A DNA stretch of 64,000 nucleotides from Acanthopleuribacter pedis (GTDB taxonomy: Bacteria > Acidobacteriota > Holophagae > Acanthopleuribacterales > Acanthopleuribacteraceae), in NCBI RefSeq assembly GCF_017377855.1, contig NZ_JAFREP010000003.1:479467-543466 (forward strand), in the 5' to 3' direction. The notes below the pieces were generated by a model that was not told the DNA's origin, ran no database searches, and was given only the letters and a program-made list of their open reading frames with translations. Positions 55,701-57,368 of the stretch are shown here, piece by piece. A program made the position numbers and the translations under genes. Numbering within the stretch: the first letter of the stretch is position 1; every line of letters starts with the position of its first letter.

Positions 55701-56127
55701 CGGTTTACCGCAAAACAAGGCGCAACTGCGTGCCCATTTGCTGCAACAGGCCGCGGTGACCAAGGCCTACGACGGCAACGCCTTCCACATCCAACCGCTG
55801 TCCCGACCCGATGAAGTGACCTGTTTCTACCTGCGCAACGGCGGCGGACGTTTTCTTGGCGATTTGGAACCCTACTTCATGTTGCGGCGCGCCCCTTCGC
55901 CCGTCGACAGCCGTCGTTATTGGGCCGCCTGGGCGCGGGCGCTTCCCAACTTCTACACGCGCGATGTCGCCGCGCGTTCCCACATGACCTTCTTGACCGA
56001 TCCGCCCGCCTTGGCCGCCGTCGCCGAGGTATGCCGGCTCTTGTATGCCGAACCCGCGCGCCGTCGGGAACTGATCCAAGGTTTCCAAACCAACGCCGGC
56101 CAACCGCTCGCCGGCCAAAAACCATAA
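26668..56127 (+). CDS. Giant trans-AT PKS, modules 8-13 with TE and KS0-ACP-C-TE terminus
   Basis: 9,819 residues, about 1 MDa. ATG 26668 overlaps the previous TGA (ATGA) and follows a GGAAAGGA ribosome site at 26654-26661. Rough residue layout: KS0 37-455, ACP 627-706; KS 726-1141, DH 1321-1602, KR 1609-2017, ACP 2052-2128; KS 2188-2616, KR 2808-3213, ACP 3237-3319; KS 3353-3781, KR 3981-4411, C-methyltransferase 4484-4808, ACP 4838-4921; KS 4959-5397, DH 5579-5870, DH* 5876-6119, KR 6129-6541, ACP 6557-6632; KS 6707-7139, KR 7321-7764, ACP 7792-7869; TE 7904-8221; KS0 8259-8669, ACP 8851-8926, condensation domain 8944-9474, TE 9504-9807. It carries out five extensions and chain release. Two thioesterases flanking a KS0-ACP-C block is unusual. 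The next gene starts 23 bp downstream. Confidence 0.97.
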   Translation: MNIHEALKQIQAGMAQARQAPRDKPKPKRGGLAPPEPIAVIGAAGSFPGCADLAAFWSALDGGRPLLEPIPADRFSLPENQTRGRWGGFLPDVAGFDAAFFKILPAEARLLDPRLRLLLHTLYHCLEDAGYAPARLKQSATGVFIGEEGSEYLPLLLEQGQVPSGPFGLAAGVLANRLSYHFDFRGPSEVVNTMCSGAAVALHRAVTALRAGQIDQAVVGGVNLLLRPEPFAALAAAGQLSADRTVHSFGPKADGFLRAEGVACVLLKTLSQARADGDAIHAVIRHTAVNYNGQGGASMAAPNVRAHAALIARCIREAGVDVRHIGYLEAQGMGNPVADIAEWNAFNRALTSVAGEQGVRLTPGACRVSTLKPMIGHMHAASALGALLKVIHALRAQRVAPILGFSGGHPELEPAGVPCALAAEVSPWPNEGAPRLAGIHAYGSGGNNAHILVEAAPPAAPVLSPAGAVLLPLSAQSERGLRARVQALADWVQHHGEQPLAQIAHTLTVGRDAMATRAAFVCTDRDQLLRQAEAFVEGHNHAGVFSGHATTRRPAAESGEVANIAAAWVTGADLPEPARALPRLHLPGYPFENKEFWFEAPKQAVVAPKAAAASQTAVSAVCADAALKETVHTALRDLLADYLEQAAAEIDMRAAFTDLGFDSLLVINLATALGQRFGVPVAAALFFEHNRPAALADFLADHIAALRAGVAPSAGCETEAGIARDEPIAIIGLAGRYPGAPDLDTLWANLAAGRDGIGEIPADREWGDLYHPDPDSAVQHGKSYGKWGGFLDAPYAFDPMFFNLSPREIEYMNPKDRLFLQTVWQTLEDAGYPPSSLRGERVGVFAGVTRAGHDPYQSSLFSVANRVSYSFDFHGPSLTVDTACSSSLIAVHEACRHIQSGECSVAVAGGVHVFLHPSHFVALAYGKLLSPGGRSKAFGADADGMVPGEGVGAVLLKPLSRALADGDRVHGVVRGSAVNHGGKTNGFTVPNPQAHADVIRTALTRAGVAPDAVSYVEAHGTGTALGDPIEIRGLSSVFAAQPRATAPCRIGSIKSNIGHLEAAAGISGLTKILLQMKHGRLVPSLHAEQTNPHIDFENTPFRVQQALEPWAPVDEQGAAQPRFACVSSFGAGGANAHLVIEAPPEPRLQNAEDGPAMIVLSARTEAQLRDSAARLQRYVAEQGADLDLPRVAFTLQVGREAMDHRLGLVAASLAELDDKLQRFLRDGSLAAGDGCGRVQRDRALLDLVADDEDLAPGVAAWFAKGKYAKILALWVGGTNLDWNAFYDAVPGRISLPTYPFAAEDHRPPADFGLAGQATETRLHPLVHRNQSTFFEQRFSSRFDGSEFFLADHRIGGRPLLPGVAYLEMVRAALAEGVGGEALSGLQFKNVVWLRPLVAEEAQGVVVRLSVAEQHADQVWLQFEVAPENSEEAGVYSSGLVGLSEPEPETKHDLAALQKQQTGPRLTGEQAYQKHAALGAAYGPALRGIQDVFTGEGQVLARVTVPAVIAAGADDFVLHPSVLDAALQACIGFTVGGEGAVSAGAAVPFALDRLTIAGPCNGPMWGWIRPAEARGERVQKLNVTLMDEQGRTCLTMHGFASRVLEVPQDVLMVRRPAWHETPTPATAAKPGETLVVLAGFDRADLAAALAPWERLPLQDDAVAAWFHAAALSLFRRVQQRLRDKKAGPCLIQLVVPLSGSGRMALGLAGLLKTAALENPKLRVQVIEVAADLEGGALRDLLALEAETRDGHVRYQQQQRQLLGWDAVDVPAEVPVPWRENGVYLITGGCGGLGRVLARDIAAKARARAVVLTGRSPLDADKEGFLRELGQSGVQALYRQVDVADASAVSTLVDEIQQRFGGLHGILHVAGVLRDNYLLKKSESEWDAVLAPKVAGTVNLDRATSEIPLDFTLYFSSSAGAFGNPGQGDYAAANAFMDAYAAERNHRVAAGSAHGHTVSINWPFWRDGGMRLDDAAVAAMRRETGTVPLSTAAGLQALAHGIRGDRSQMLVLEGDRRRLEGLFAGTKEIAPESALEPEPEPEPQQPAATGAVGGDLAATAEYLKNLLATTLKLPVARIDADEDLERYGIDSIMAMEMTSVLEQSFGSLSKTLFFEVQSIRELAEYFQQHHGTQTAALVQGGAASETPAPREPSTASTANPSVAAPSVLDQFRRLAATGGEPAPSGSTGALDIAVIGLAGRYPQASDVNAFWANLRDGRDCITEIPADRWDWRDYYDPQRRQWGAHFSKWGGFIDGVDRFDPLFFNIPPRDADYIDPQERLFLETAWSALEDAGYTRAGLRAFADRYQASQAGVYAGVMFSEYQLYGAESTQNGFPLSLGGSYAGIANRVSYHLNLHGPSLTVDTMCSSSLTSVYLACGDLRAGRIDLGIAGGVNLSIHPNKYLMLSTGGYISSAGHCASFGEGGDGYIPGEGVGVVLLKRLEDAVRDRDHIYGVIKGGAVNHGGKTNGFSVPNPKAQQAVVQRALDEAGVDPRAISAIEAHGTGTKLGDPIEIKGLTNAMQRGDARGWCALGSVKSNIGHCESAAGIAGLTKVLLQLKHGMLAPSLHAETLNPHIDFAATPFVLNRELRPWPAGDGPRLAGVSAFGAGGSNAHLIIAEHQAPASRLPSPRDQPLLVPLSAKNHERLRVMAANLAAWLAQGGHDAHTLTRLAYTLQVGREAWDQRLALLVSSLDQLAQNLRAWCAGETVAGLQTGHIRDDEDGLAALKADPTLPERVAQHLQARDWSAVAALWVKGAAVDWKQAYGDTPPQRLSLPTYPYARERHWVPQPPPGWQPIKPGAARGGEAEAPAQTLLCTPAWQPAPVASGETPGDAEPLLVFAAWPHDPARLVGETEPVHLAAPAGDAANRFTEVTLACLARLQNLLRQPAKGKRLLQILVPHQGDGPLFGALAGLLKTARLENPKLLGQVIEVDADGSAAELRAVLAENQARPDEVAIRYRNGRRETLGWNELTQPVPRAPWRENGVYLITGGAGGLGLLFAREIAAATRACTLLLSGRSALNPDKQHQLDALRADGAKVVYRRADVANADHVAALVQFARAELGGLDGVIHGAGMVRDQFLLRKDAADFARVLQPKVHGCVALAHALQAVSLDFVVLCSSTAAVSGNVGQGDYAVANAFMDRFAAVQNSRPEVAAHWLSINWPLWRAGGMDAAPRAGVVPMETAAGMAALRAGLATQASGLLVLAGDVPALRRLMFPEPNQANPKPTAVAVSSPSPVSGANLRRQVLGRLKDLLGETLNMAPERIDPREPLENYGIDSISITRLNDALAVDFTELSKTIFFEVETLGALSKHLCETFPDEAAKWVDLGESVRSVPAGEAAPRVTAVAAPQTNDGRQAPIAIIGLSGAYPQSEDLDAFWANLAAGKDLVGEIPPDRWSLDGFFEADPRKAVAAGKSYSKWGAFYEGFADFDPLFFNIAPLEALHTDPQERLFLQAGWQALEDAGLTRDALRRHDQQRVGVFAGITKTGFDHYGPELSSAERPLYLHTSFSSVANRVSYTLNLKGPSVPVDTMCSSSLTAIHQACQSLRAGDCELALAGGVNLYLHPSTYVGLCSGQMLAVDGRCRSFGEGGAGFVPGEGVGVVVLKPLARALADRDPIHAVIRGSQVNHGGKTNGYTVPNPVAQGELIRETLDLAGVSARDIGVIEAHGTGTKLGDPIEVTGLTQAFRGDTEENGFCALGSAKSNLGHLEAAAGIAGLTKVVLQLKHRKLVPSLHATRLNPNIDFDKTPFVVQQTLTDWPMRNGTRLAGVSSFGAGGANAHIVLAEQAEMRKPWQGEVPLLLVLSAQNQDRLQAYARRIAAFLRANPATDVADLVYSLQVGREPRELRLACWVRSLDEAIAGLSAYEAGGEADLLLGRPADHRAFLAQFDDEQLAALCEPALAAGDVAELADCWLKGVPVDWAALYGQNPPRRIHLPTYPFAKQRLWLPETMKQEQAEQAEQPAAVTATEAGVLERAKDETKHPAQPKAVVLVPTWQPVVPERIAAVPASDETVLVVGADAAQQRILAQSLPAAVFVADVAELEQRDDTPAHIIWFAPKPVWDPHDDSGVRHALGELFRLTKALQQTSVRQPSLTLITRQAAALHGDDTVNPNHAAVMGLVGSLAKEFPRWRVRLLDAPAENNDLLKELTTLPFDSQGNALAYRGRQWRRQNLTPLVAFPPGDVPFRQGGVYVLIGGAGGLGRTFTELLQTRFNARVVWLGRSPLDAAIQAKCDNLADGGRAPWYLQADASDAAQLETALAQIFERYPRIHGVIHTALGVFDQGLAKVDAAHFDAVLSAKIETTAVTARLLADVDLDFLLLFSSTASFFKSGGMSGYAAGCAYQDGVAHALQRAGRAVKVINWGYWSVGSGERLSEQAKQRLQQNGVVAVTPHEALDALSILLRGPFAQLALHKSSLAGEDAGESVLVYPPEVPSVADAVAALPDQQPLVTRVLATGVLEPDGMQDLLVQLLRAVFAELGLARAGATRPSHLGADVPAFYDRWFEAGLLLLDEFETGPTQPLATLWRRWDQAKQVWRADPDKRAAAVLVETTMRALPEILTGKRRATDVMFPNASMELVEGLYAGGVIADAFNAILGDALIAAVKARIAADPHVKLRILEVGAGTGGTTQKLLPRLAPFAANLAEYCYTDLSKAFLFHAEEHYRPQAPYLTTALFDVSQPLAGQDVAPGAFDFAVATNVLHATRNIRGALRQVKAALRAKGLLLLNELSIRTLYSHLTFGLLEGWWLNEDEALRLPGSPALTPAGWADVLREEGWSRVVFAGQAAQVLGQHILAAESDGVVLQAAATRRDRVVASVSAARSAESVPARPEAPAVETGIDNEELQRRAVAFFCDLVARTMRIPVDHIDAAEPLETYGLDSILIVQITHRLEDHFEAVDATLLFSLQTIDAMARHFAVAERDALMGLLGLSPAATAPSGKVAETKPGVEDVTPRVEAVAPAPGAFEPIAVIGMSGRYPMAADLDQFWANLVAGRDCVSEVPADRWPLDGFYEADSARAVAEGKSYSKWGGFLERHAEFDALFFHISPREAVNIDPQERLFLQCAWSALEDAGYTRASIAERFQQRVGVFAGITRPGFALYGPDLWRQGEAVFPRTSFSSAANRVSYFLNLQGPSMAVDTMCSASLSAIHEACENLQRGNCAMALAGGVNLYLHPSAYISLSQAKMLSRDGRCKSFGEGANGFVPGEGVGVVVLKPLARAVADGDNIHAVIRATHAGHDGKTNGYTVPNPVAQRDLVRAALDKAGLSARQVGFIEAHGTGTELGDPIEVNALRQAFAVDSDETGFCALGSAKSNLGHLEAAAGVAGFTKLVLQLKHRRLVPSLHAARLNPKIPFEKTPFRVQQQLADWQRTTLAQDGVQSELPRLGGVSSFGAGGANVHVLVEEYNAEARRGLPAEGPRVVLLSAMTAARLSAVAENLLRFVRTAAPSPWLLADLCYTLQVGREAMEERLALVVGSLDELDEKLAAIVAGAPARDGVFRDRVTPHKKTIALFREDSDMAGAVAAWVRKRKFSKLLDLWVKGLAVDWQVLAEGETPRRISLPTYAFEPTAYHLPAVKAPASSGMGAAMLHPLVQRNVSDLSAQRFASRLEGDEFFLRDHVVNGDKVVPGVVYLEMARAALQQALPAGIDAGIMSLRQVVWARPLRVEAEGVELSIRLEPEAAGDAAARVRFQVETDGERPHCLGVAMLRDEPTPPALDLAGLRAHMDVGRLDGAQTRALYRDMGMLYGPSHAGLQQVLLGRDQVLAELVLPEVVAADQALYGLHPALLDAALQATIGLTVADHLQSGDAETQTPRATVPFGLEAATQWAAAPPKVWVWIRFAPGCCADDAVQKLDLDLCDEQGAVWAALRGFSSRVLTEPGPDLRRRLHADAFYLKDHGGVLPGVMTFELAFAAAKARGLAVTGLRQIVWPQTLRVTDEHEVVVQITEAGEHHEFTLSGEQGERLSQGRLCTQPVAAPAALDIAGLRERCPQSLDRAACDQLLRGTHGPGLLSITTLCHGDREALAWLKVPDAVSDQRFALHPALTNGAVLTAAVLCLVGSDSPALPMPFALDALECYAPLSDEAVVHAALCAEQPPAAAGLRKLDVVVADLNGRPLLALRGFALTTAPRETRLKETPPQTLFAVPVWRETPACTAAEPVAADPIIFLAGEDAEWAQALRQRFANAELHPLPAEVAVGLPIVLARIQASLKQKDGVQPCYVLVPPNADVASLSAYAGLFKTAAVEHPRFVGKLIDSQMSAGTTAERLVREPMEAGEVVRYEANGKRMVQVFEPCRREPGPPPLETGDVVWITGGMGGLGQIFARAYAEVGATVVLSGRRTLAETGRAALAALQEQGAVVYLPCDLCDTEAVQSCVEVITARFGRLDAVLHAAGVLRDAALLKKERDAVDAVLQPKVRGTHALDAATAHLPLKWMALFSSAAGALGSMGQADYAGANAFLHGFAAQRNRRVTAGTRYGRTLAVAWPLWRDGGMHMDAAAQARMKHNTGMVAMDSDVGVDALQRALAGDGDWLLVAQGDPAKITALWQQVRQPVAVPARVDGAGAETEAALNAFLVQCVVAQQAVSPEQVEPETELTRYGYDSISFTEFADRLNRHYGLELMPTVFFEFPDLARLAEHLLTTSAAKIAAVYQPDRGTVAHTASEAPSQRTSEAPSQGTSEAPSHRAATPKPKPTFQARPLLAVKPAANAGASTSARDMPIAVIGRSGRFPGSKNLDAFWANLADNRDLITRVPADRWDWRAYDGDPTAEIGKTRAHHGGFIDGVADFDPRFFGIAPREAAFMDPQFRLFLQTVWAAIEDAGYGPGALSGSKTGVFVGVTTRDYAELLQQSAQPALALGGSVLFHGAIPNRISYLLNLHGVSEAVDTACSSSLVALHRAVESMRQGSSEAALVGGVNVMLSPTVTLNTSQAGILAADGRCKTFDKRADGYTRGEGVGAVFLKPLARAEADGDRIIAVIRGSAVNHGGRAASPTAPNPVAQERLLNEAWTRAGVDPAGISYLEAHGTGTELGDPIEINGIKAAFRKRYADLGQTPPAEAHCGVGSVKTNIGHTEAAAGIAGIMKVLLMMEQGTIPGNVHLQEANPYLDLRDSPLYLAKETQPWRTEPGVPRRAGVSSFGIGGANAHVLLEAYPAPAPSPQNGPVLVLLSAKTEDALCRAAKLLRDFCRDQAPSLADVAYTLQIGRDAMDERLALVVSSQQELDAGLQAYLEHRESSYLWCGKSHGNPPQGPTRTLAEQAAHWVQGGAVDWRALHGGVRLNRMSLPTYPFAEERYWLPETPPSLPDAVVPAEQPEARAAVDEKPGAPAADAMIEDVISLRPTWLEATEPLLPSPVPDRQASVLLVGGSAAQREAVQTRLPHCVQLSVDRRHQPADLVAALANLDRFDHVVWIAPPSYLDAIAEPAMIEAQQDGVIALFRLVKALLAHDYGKARLGWTLVTFATQAVDDEEALNPTHAGIHGFAGTMAKEVPHWQVRVVDLSPADTAFPDDLFRLPFDDDGDGRAYRNGVWWRATRQPMLPAPAARSPYRSRGVYVVIGGAGGIGEAWTRDMIARFGARVVWLGRRAADAAIAAKTAALGMFGPEPLYLQADAADYDALSAAAATVRQRFGAVHGVVHAALVLRDKSLANMDEADFRLGLAAKIDVSVNLARVFQQDALDFALFFSSMSAFLKTAGQCNYTAGCVFKDSFARQLDHAWTARVRVINWGYWGSVGVATDAFYQERMRAEGAGSIEPGEAWPALESLLMSKHPQRALMKRLRPVLPESLQTPQAARQTSAPATARGASVAAVQHQLAEIVRELLLLRPEHALAGDAVFSDLGLDSISSVRFIRTLSAHFDLSLPETLIYDCPTIDSMAEHLAGLLPATPLDAEPLPAPASAAAGSPFGAHLGALMQQYPELVPLQIEGAGPILFCFGPMSGDVGVYSKLAEAADQRFRVVGLRARGFLTEAAPLTDLPAMGAVYADIIRAVDPDGPYHLFGGSVGGTIAYETTRHLQQGGGNVQTLLLAESPLIAVDADAAPWTTDETANLIMNANFLLIHGLHADPAFRARKQRGEVSLADLMVTPALVAETPAADTAKETLVDRLVRLIRARGVARDADDLRQRLASMAATHLANLDAFNRYRALPLPFPRRVQALLFRTRTAFATSDAVYNPDYLVNIQRERGGFAHYLQDWQRVLPHMGTMLVDGDNHFDLLSTRTTVRHMADLIAQMMGVAAHQLRQNKARAAMQTQPQPSEAPAPTPNHGPTSAASEDRRIAVIGIAAKFPGADDASAFWQLLNGDRSALGPVPAERGWDQWSPSGAGDVVGGFLEDIAAFDPLFFKIAPNEAAHMDPSERLFLQSAWHALEDAGIDPTALAGKRWGVYCGGGGDYTLRLQQTLGVSPHVTSSTLPGRVSYALNLTGPSMAVDVGCSSSLTAVAQACDHLLLGHCEAAVVGGVSISSTPNLAIASASLLAPDGVGRALAASAQGMVPGEGVGVVVLKRLDRARADGDPIHGVIEGWAVNNNGLTNGMAAPSVAGWTDLLEQAYRRAGVSPKDIGFVEANANGTPLGDRMEVQALQQVYRAAGVPAGACVLGSVENHIGHAWQCSGLAHLIKALLALKHQSIPATLLRQGGPDPDLFPAHAPLHVPAVNQSWPSDGVLRRAAVSSLGAAGSGVHMVLAEAPRRTTPSAPPPALPPLLLSADTDEALQRRCGDLAAWLAAQAEPVNLADVALNLLRRTPMRERRALVVDDPVALEQVLRNLADGQLPAGVLHGTASSQNDPILAVLAKTATRQWAAEPGRDAALLLADVFVRGDAASVQACFAEHPPAHLSLPGYPFARRHCWLAAPRGGEAVAEPAGDTHSENEPLKALLGVLHEITGLAPTEVDPNRAWGSFGMDSLMNMRLLARLNEDFDLELHIADLLEFHNPRLLAGHLAAAEPAPEASTPPPAGDTFDDADHWVARRLNPMPSGMHLLRVPINGKHAAADPDQDPLAPLLAAGIAVYHAGDQLCLVAHQTVDLNRRLADLEPGAVAQLAMRLEPDSLVAPVSQEQQRNLVHSEQLGLTSWNVQHLFTLADQHLARDLLQAAVDQVVAAQDAPRTHFQPLGNRWCQVVSPEKRIPIQEVAVDSLFAFQTQLARQRLQPIDVQGDSLFTLWLARVDGAAHLGMVVHHALADAFTCTLLFRQIQASYDALRAGADPRQPEHEPYWLYSLRQWDTRSFRAEGTRRFWRNLLGDKTLAMRLPYARDPRALTLEERDAGATFTRTLTDEDTRLLRSFCAEHDLTLTHVFSGALALVLARAMDNPQPVLQFFHSLRDRTPLLQTLGEFTNILFLPLTIDPGHTVLELFQSVKSESLACLRHGKTAFDPLLEQVGLPDLEAFHRQLGEVVLDSADIDSGTQSGVGEKGHSRQGEVPAELSDAVFEMPATATLFYQILRVDGAVHLVCAYRAHCFAARTMRDLAALIIRLVRALLAAPEQPVSRLVADFEEPFAALKTAAAVYPPLSEPPKRRTFFPECQRLNPVRSGRPVFWVHGGLGGVEGYQAVAQHSARPFYGIQARGWMTDAAPIHGVAAMAEHYVHIVQNLQPTGDIDLGGYSFGGLLAYEMTRLLQQQGRRVASIVMLDTLDSTHTEPNPDQHKLALFHAVNAALGASIADQPERLAQTLIHCDAVDPDVSEQDFLESLLQLAAARGLPQNKAQLRAHLLQQAAVTKAYDGNAFHIQPLSRPDEVTCFYLRNGGGRFLGDLEPYFMLRRAPSPVDSRRYWAAWARALPNFYTRDVAARSHMTFLTDPPALAAVAEVCRLLYAEPARRRELIQGFQTNAGQPLAGQKP
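28840..33060 (+). other. Module 9: KS-DH-KR-ACP
   Basis: KS about 28843-30090 is complete (DTACSSS, EAHGTGT, SNIGHLEA) and resembles module 5 KS (shared GGVHVFL and SHFVAL). DH about 30630-31475 is intact: DHRIGGRPLLPG, AYGPALRG, HPSVLDAALQ. KR about 31495-32720 is intact (GGCGGLG, FSSSAGAFG, GDYAAAN, HVAGVLRD). ACP about 32824-33050 (GIDSIM). Expected output is an alpha,beta-olefin. Confidence 0.92.
33225..36640 (+). other. Module 10: KS-KR-ACP
   Basis: KS about 33232-34515 is complete (DTMCSSS, EAHGTGT, SNIGHCES). KR about 35090-36305 has GGAGGLG, CSSTAAVSG, GDYAVAN and QPKVHG, with Asp in the LDD-like loop (HGAGMVRD). ACP about 36379-36625 (GIDSIS). Expected output is a beta-hydroxyl. Confidence 0.92.
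36720..41440 (+). other. Module 11: KS-KR-cMT-ACP
   Basis: KS about 36727-38010 is complete (DTMCSSS, EAHGTGT, SNLGHLEA). KR about 38610-39900 has GGAGGLG and FSSTASFF, but its active-site segment is GYAAGC, with Cys (39676-39678) where Asn normally sits. A C-methyltransferase (about 40120-41090) follows, with SAM motif EVGAGTGGTTQ near 40515 and HATRNI before the KGLLLLNE strand. ACP about 41180-41430 (GLDSIL). Expected output is an alpha-methyl, beta-hydroxy unit, the only C-methylation encoded in the window. Confidence 0.9.
41540..46570 (+). other. Module 12: KS-DH-DH*-KR-ACP
   Basis: KS about 41545-42860 is complete (DTMCSAS, EAHGTGT, SNLGHLEA). The first DH (about 43405-44280) is intact: DHVVNGDKVVPG, LYGPSH, HPALLDAALQ. 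The second (about 44295-45025) has a shortened motif, DHGGVLPG (His 44335-44337), and its Asp is Asn (44782-44784, LTNGAV). KR about 45055-46290 is intact (GGMGGLG, FSSAAGALG, ADYAGAN, HAAGVLRD). ACP about 46340-46565 (GYDSIS). Asp-to-Asn change in a second DH is typical of enoyl-isomerase and pyran-synthase domains. Confidence 0.9.
46621..46692 (+). repeat. 24-bp in-frame tandem repeat, 3 copies
   Basis: Three 24-bp units at 46621, 46645 and 46669 encode an 8-residue block with core SEAPSQ in the linker between the module 12 ACP and the module 13 KS. The unit length matches the repeat in gene 1, but the sequence is different. Confidence 0.9.
46785..50280 (+). other. Module 13: KS-KR-ACP
   Basis: KS about 46790-48085 is complete (DTACSSS, EAHGTGT, TNIGHTEA) and carries the DPQFRLFL variant seen in module 6. 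KR about 48630-49960 has GGAGGIG, FSSMSAFL and NYTAGC, with Cys (49735-49737) at the Asn position as in module 11, but no methyltransferase follows. ACP about 50045-50275 (GLDSIS). Last elongating module; expected output is a beta-hydroxyl. Confidence 0.9.
50380..51340 (+). other. Internal thioesterase (TE1)
   Basis: An alpha/beta-hydrolase thioesterase follows the module 13 ACP. The nucleophile elbow is GGSVGG (Ser 50626-50628), an ESPL strand end follows, and the catalytic His is in GDNHFDL near 51250. The triad looks intact. It sits inside the polypeptide and not at its end, and is followed by another KS. It could hydrolyse, cyclise, or act on one of two chains. Confidence 0.88.
51440..53450 (+). 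other. Module 14: KS0-ACP, non-elongating
   Basis: KS about 51445-52675 has Cys (DVGCSSS, 51913-51915), but EAHGTGT reads EANANGT, with Asn at 52312-52314; the later His remains (NHIGHAW). ACP about 53220-53445 (GMDSLM). No reductive domain is present. It should receive the finished chain and present it to the condensation domain that follows. Confidence 0.9.
53490..56100 (+). other. Terminal condensation domain plus thioesterase (TE2)
   Basis: The condensation domain (about 53500-55090) has the HHxxxDA motif as HHALADA (His pair 54139-54144, Asp 54154-54156), so it looks catalytically intact. TE2 (about 55180-56090) has elbow GYSFGG (Ser 55417-55419), an MLDTLDS strand end and a late His (RSHMTFL). 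There is no adenylation domain after C, so it probably uses a hydroxyl or amine acceptor already in the molecule or supplied separately, forming an ester or amide. TE2 would finish release. Confidence 0.88.
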
Positions 56128-56150
56128 AACATCAATCAGAGGACACGCCC

Positions 56151-57302
56151 ATGAATCAACCCGTCGACCGCAACCAGGTAAACCAACGCATTGCCGATTT
56201 GCTCGCCTTTGATCGTCGCCCCGCGCCGGGTCCGGCGCAGACCGCGCCCAAGAAACGTGCCCCGGACATGAGCCTGATCTTTTTTTCCGACAGCAACCAG
56301 GGTTTGGGCCACACCTACCAACTCGTTTTCGAACTGACCGAATTTGCCGACCGTGCGGGTTTTGCCGCCGTTTGGTTGCCGGAACGCCATTTCCATCCCT
56401 TCGGCGGTATTTACCCCAACCCCGCCGTGCTGGCCGCGGCCTTGGCGCGAACCACCGAACAGATTCGCTTCCGTTCCGGTTCGGTGGTGTTGCCGCTGCA
56501 CCATCCGGTCGAGGTGGTGGAGGCCTGGTCGATGGTGGACCATCTATCGGGTGGCCGCGTCGACCTGGGTTTTGCCAGTGGCTGGAACCCCAACGACTTT
56601 ATCATTTCACCCGAAACCTATGGTGACTTGCGCAAGGTTTGGTTCGAGCGCATCGGCCAGGTGGAGAAGCTGTGGCGGGGTGAGACCATGCGTTTTGCCA
56701 ACGGGAAGGGGGAGGCCACCGAGGTGCGGGTTTACCCCAAGCCGTTGCAAGAACAGCTCAATGTGTGGCTGGCGATTTCCAAGTCCGAGGAGAGTTTCCG
56801 TTTTGCCGGTGCCAAGGGTTACAACGTGCTGACCATGCTGCAGGGCATCGATTTGGACAAGCTGGGCGAAAAGATTGCGATTTACCGTGAGGCGCGCGCC
56901 GGGGCCGGCTTCGATCCCGACGGCGGTTGTGTGACCTTGATGTTGCACACCTTGGTTCACCGCGATTTGGACACCGTGCGGGCCGCCGTGCGTGAGCCGT
57001 TTTTCAACTATATAAAAAGTGCCTTAACCGGCCATATGCAAACTCTTGACAAAGCCGACCGGCCAGGCGAGAGTGAGGTACGCAAAATGGTTGAATACAG
57101 TTACGAACGTTATTTCAAGACCGGCGCCTTATTCGGCGGGGTTGACGACGTCATGCCGACGATTGAAAAAGCTGTTTCCGTGGGTGTCGGCGAAATTGCC
57201 TGTTTGATGGATTTCGGCCCGGAACACCGCGTGGTCATGGAATCCCTGCCCTATCTCCAGTCCTTAAAAGAACAAGTTACGTCCTTGTCCTTTGATTCAT
57301 AG
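56151..57302 (+). CDS. Luciferase-like flavin monooxygenase (LLM), trans-acting on PKS
   Basis: 383 residues from ATG 56151, chosen because AGAGGA lies at 56138-56143, 7 bp upstream; longer versions run into the PKS gene. It belongs to the natural-product branch of the bacterial luciferase (TIM-barrel, FMN/F420) superfamily, recognisable by MSLIFFSDSN, WLPERHFHPFGG, YPNPAVLAAALA, PLHHPVEVVE and LGFASGWNPNDF. The first 40 residues are a Pro/Ala-rich lead-in before the barrel. Relatives coupled to trans-AT PKSs hydroxylate the alpha carbon of carrier-bound intermediates or insert oxygen in Baeyer-Villiger fashion. Position 23 bp after the PKS and co-directional places it in the same operon. Which ACP it serves is not shown by sequence; the KS0-ACP stations are good candidates. 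Confidence 0.92.
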   Translation: MNQPVDRNQVNQRIADLLAFDRRPAPGPAQTAPKKRAPDMSLIFFSDSNQGLGHTYQLVFELTEFADRAGFAAVWLPERHFHPFGGIYPNPAVLAAALARTTEQIRFRSGSVVLPLHHPVEVVEAWSMVDHLSGGRVDLGFASGWNPNDFIISPETYGDLRKVWFERIGQVEKLWRGETMRFANGKGEATEVRVYPKPLQEQLNVWLAISKSEESFRFAGAKGYNVLTMLQGIDLDKLGEKIAIYREARAGAGFDPDGGCVTLMLHTLVHRDLDTVRAAVREPFFNYIKSALTGHMQTLDKADRPGESEVRKMVEYSYERYFKTGALFGGVDDVMPTIEKAVSVGVGEIACLMDFGPEHRVVMESLPYLQSLKEQVTSLSFDS

Positions 57303-57368
57303 GTTTTCACCTGCGCTAGCCCGCATTTCGCAAACGCCGGGTGTTATTTCATACCATCGAGGAACGCC

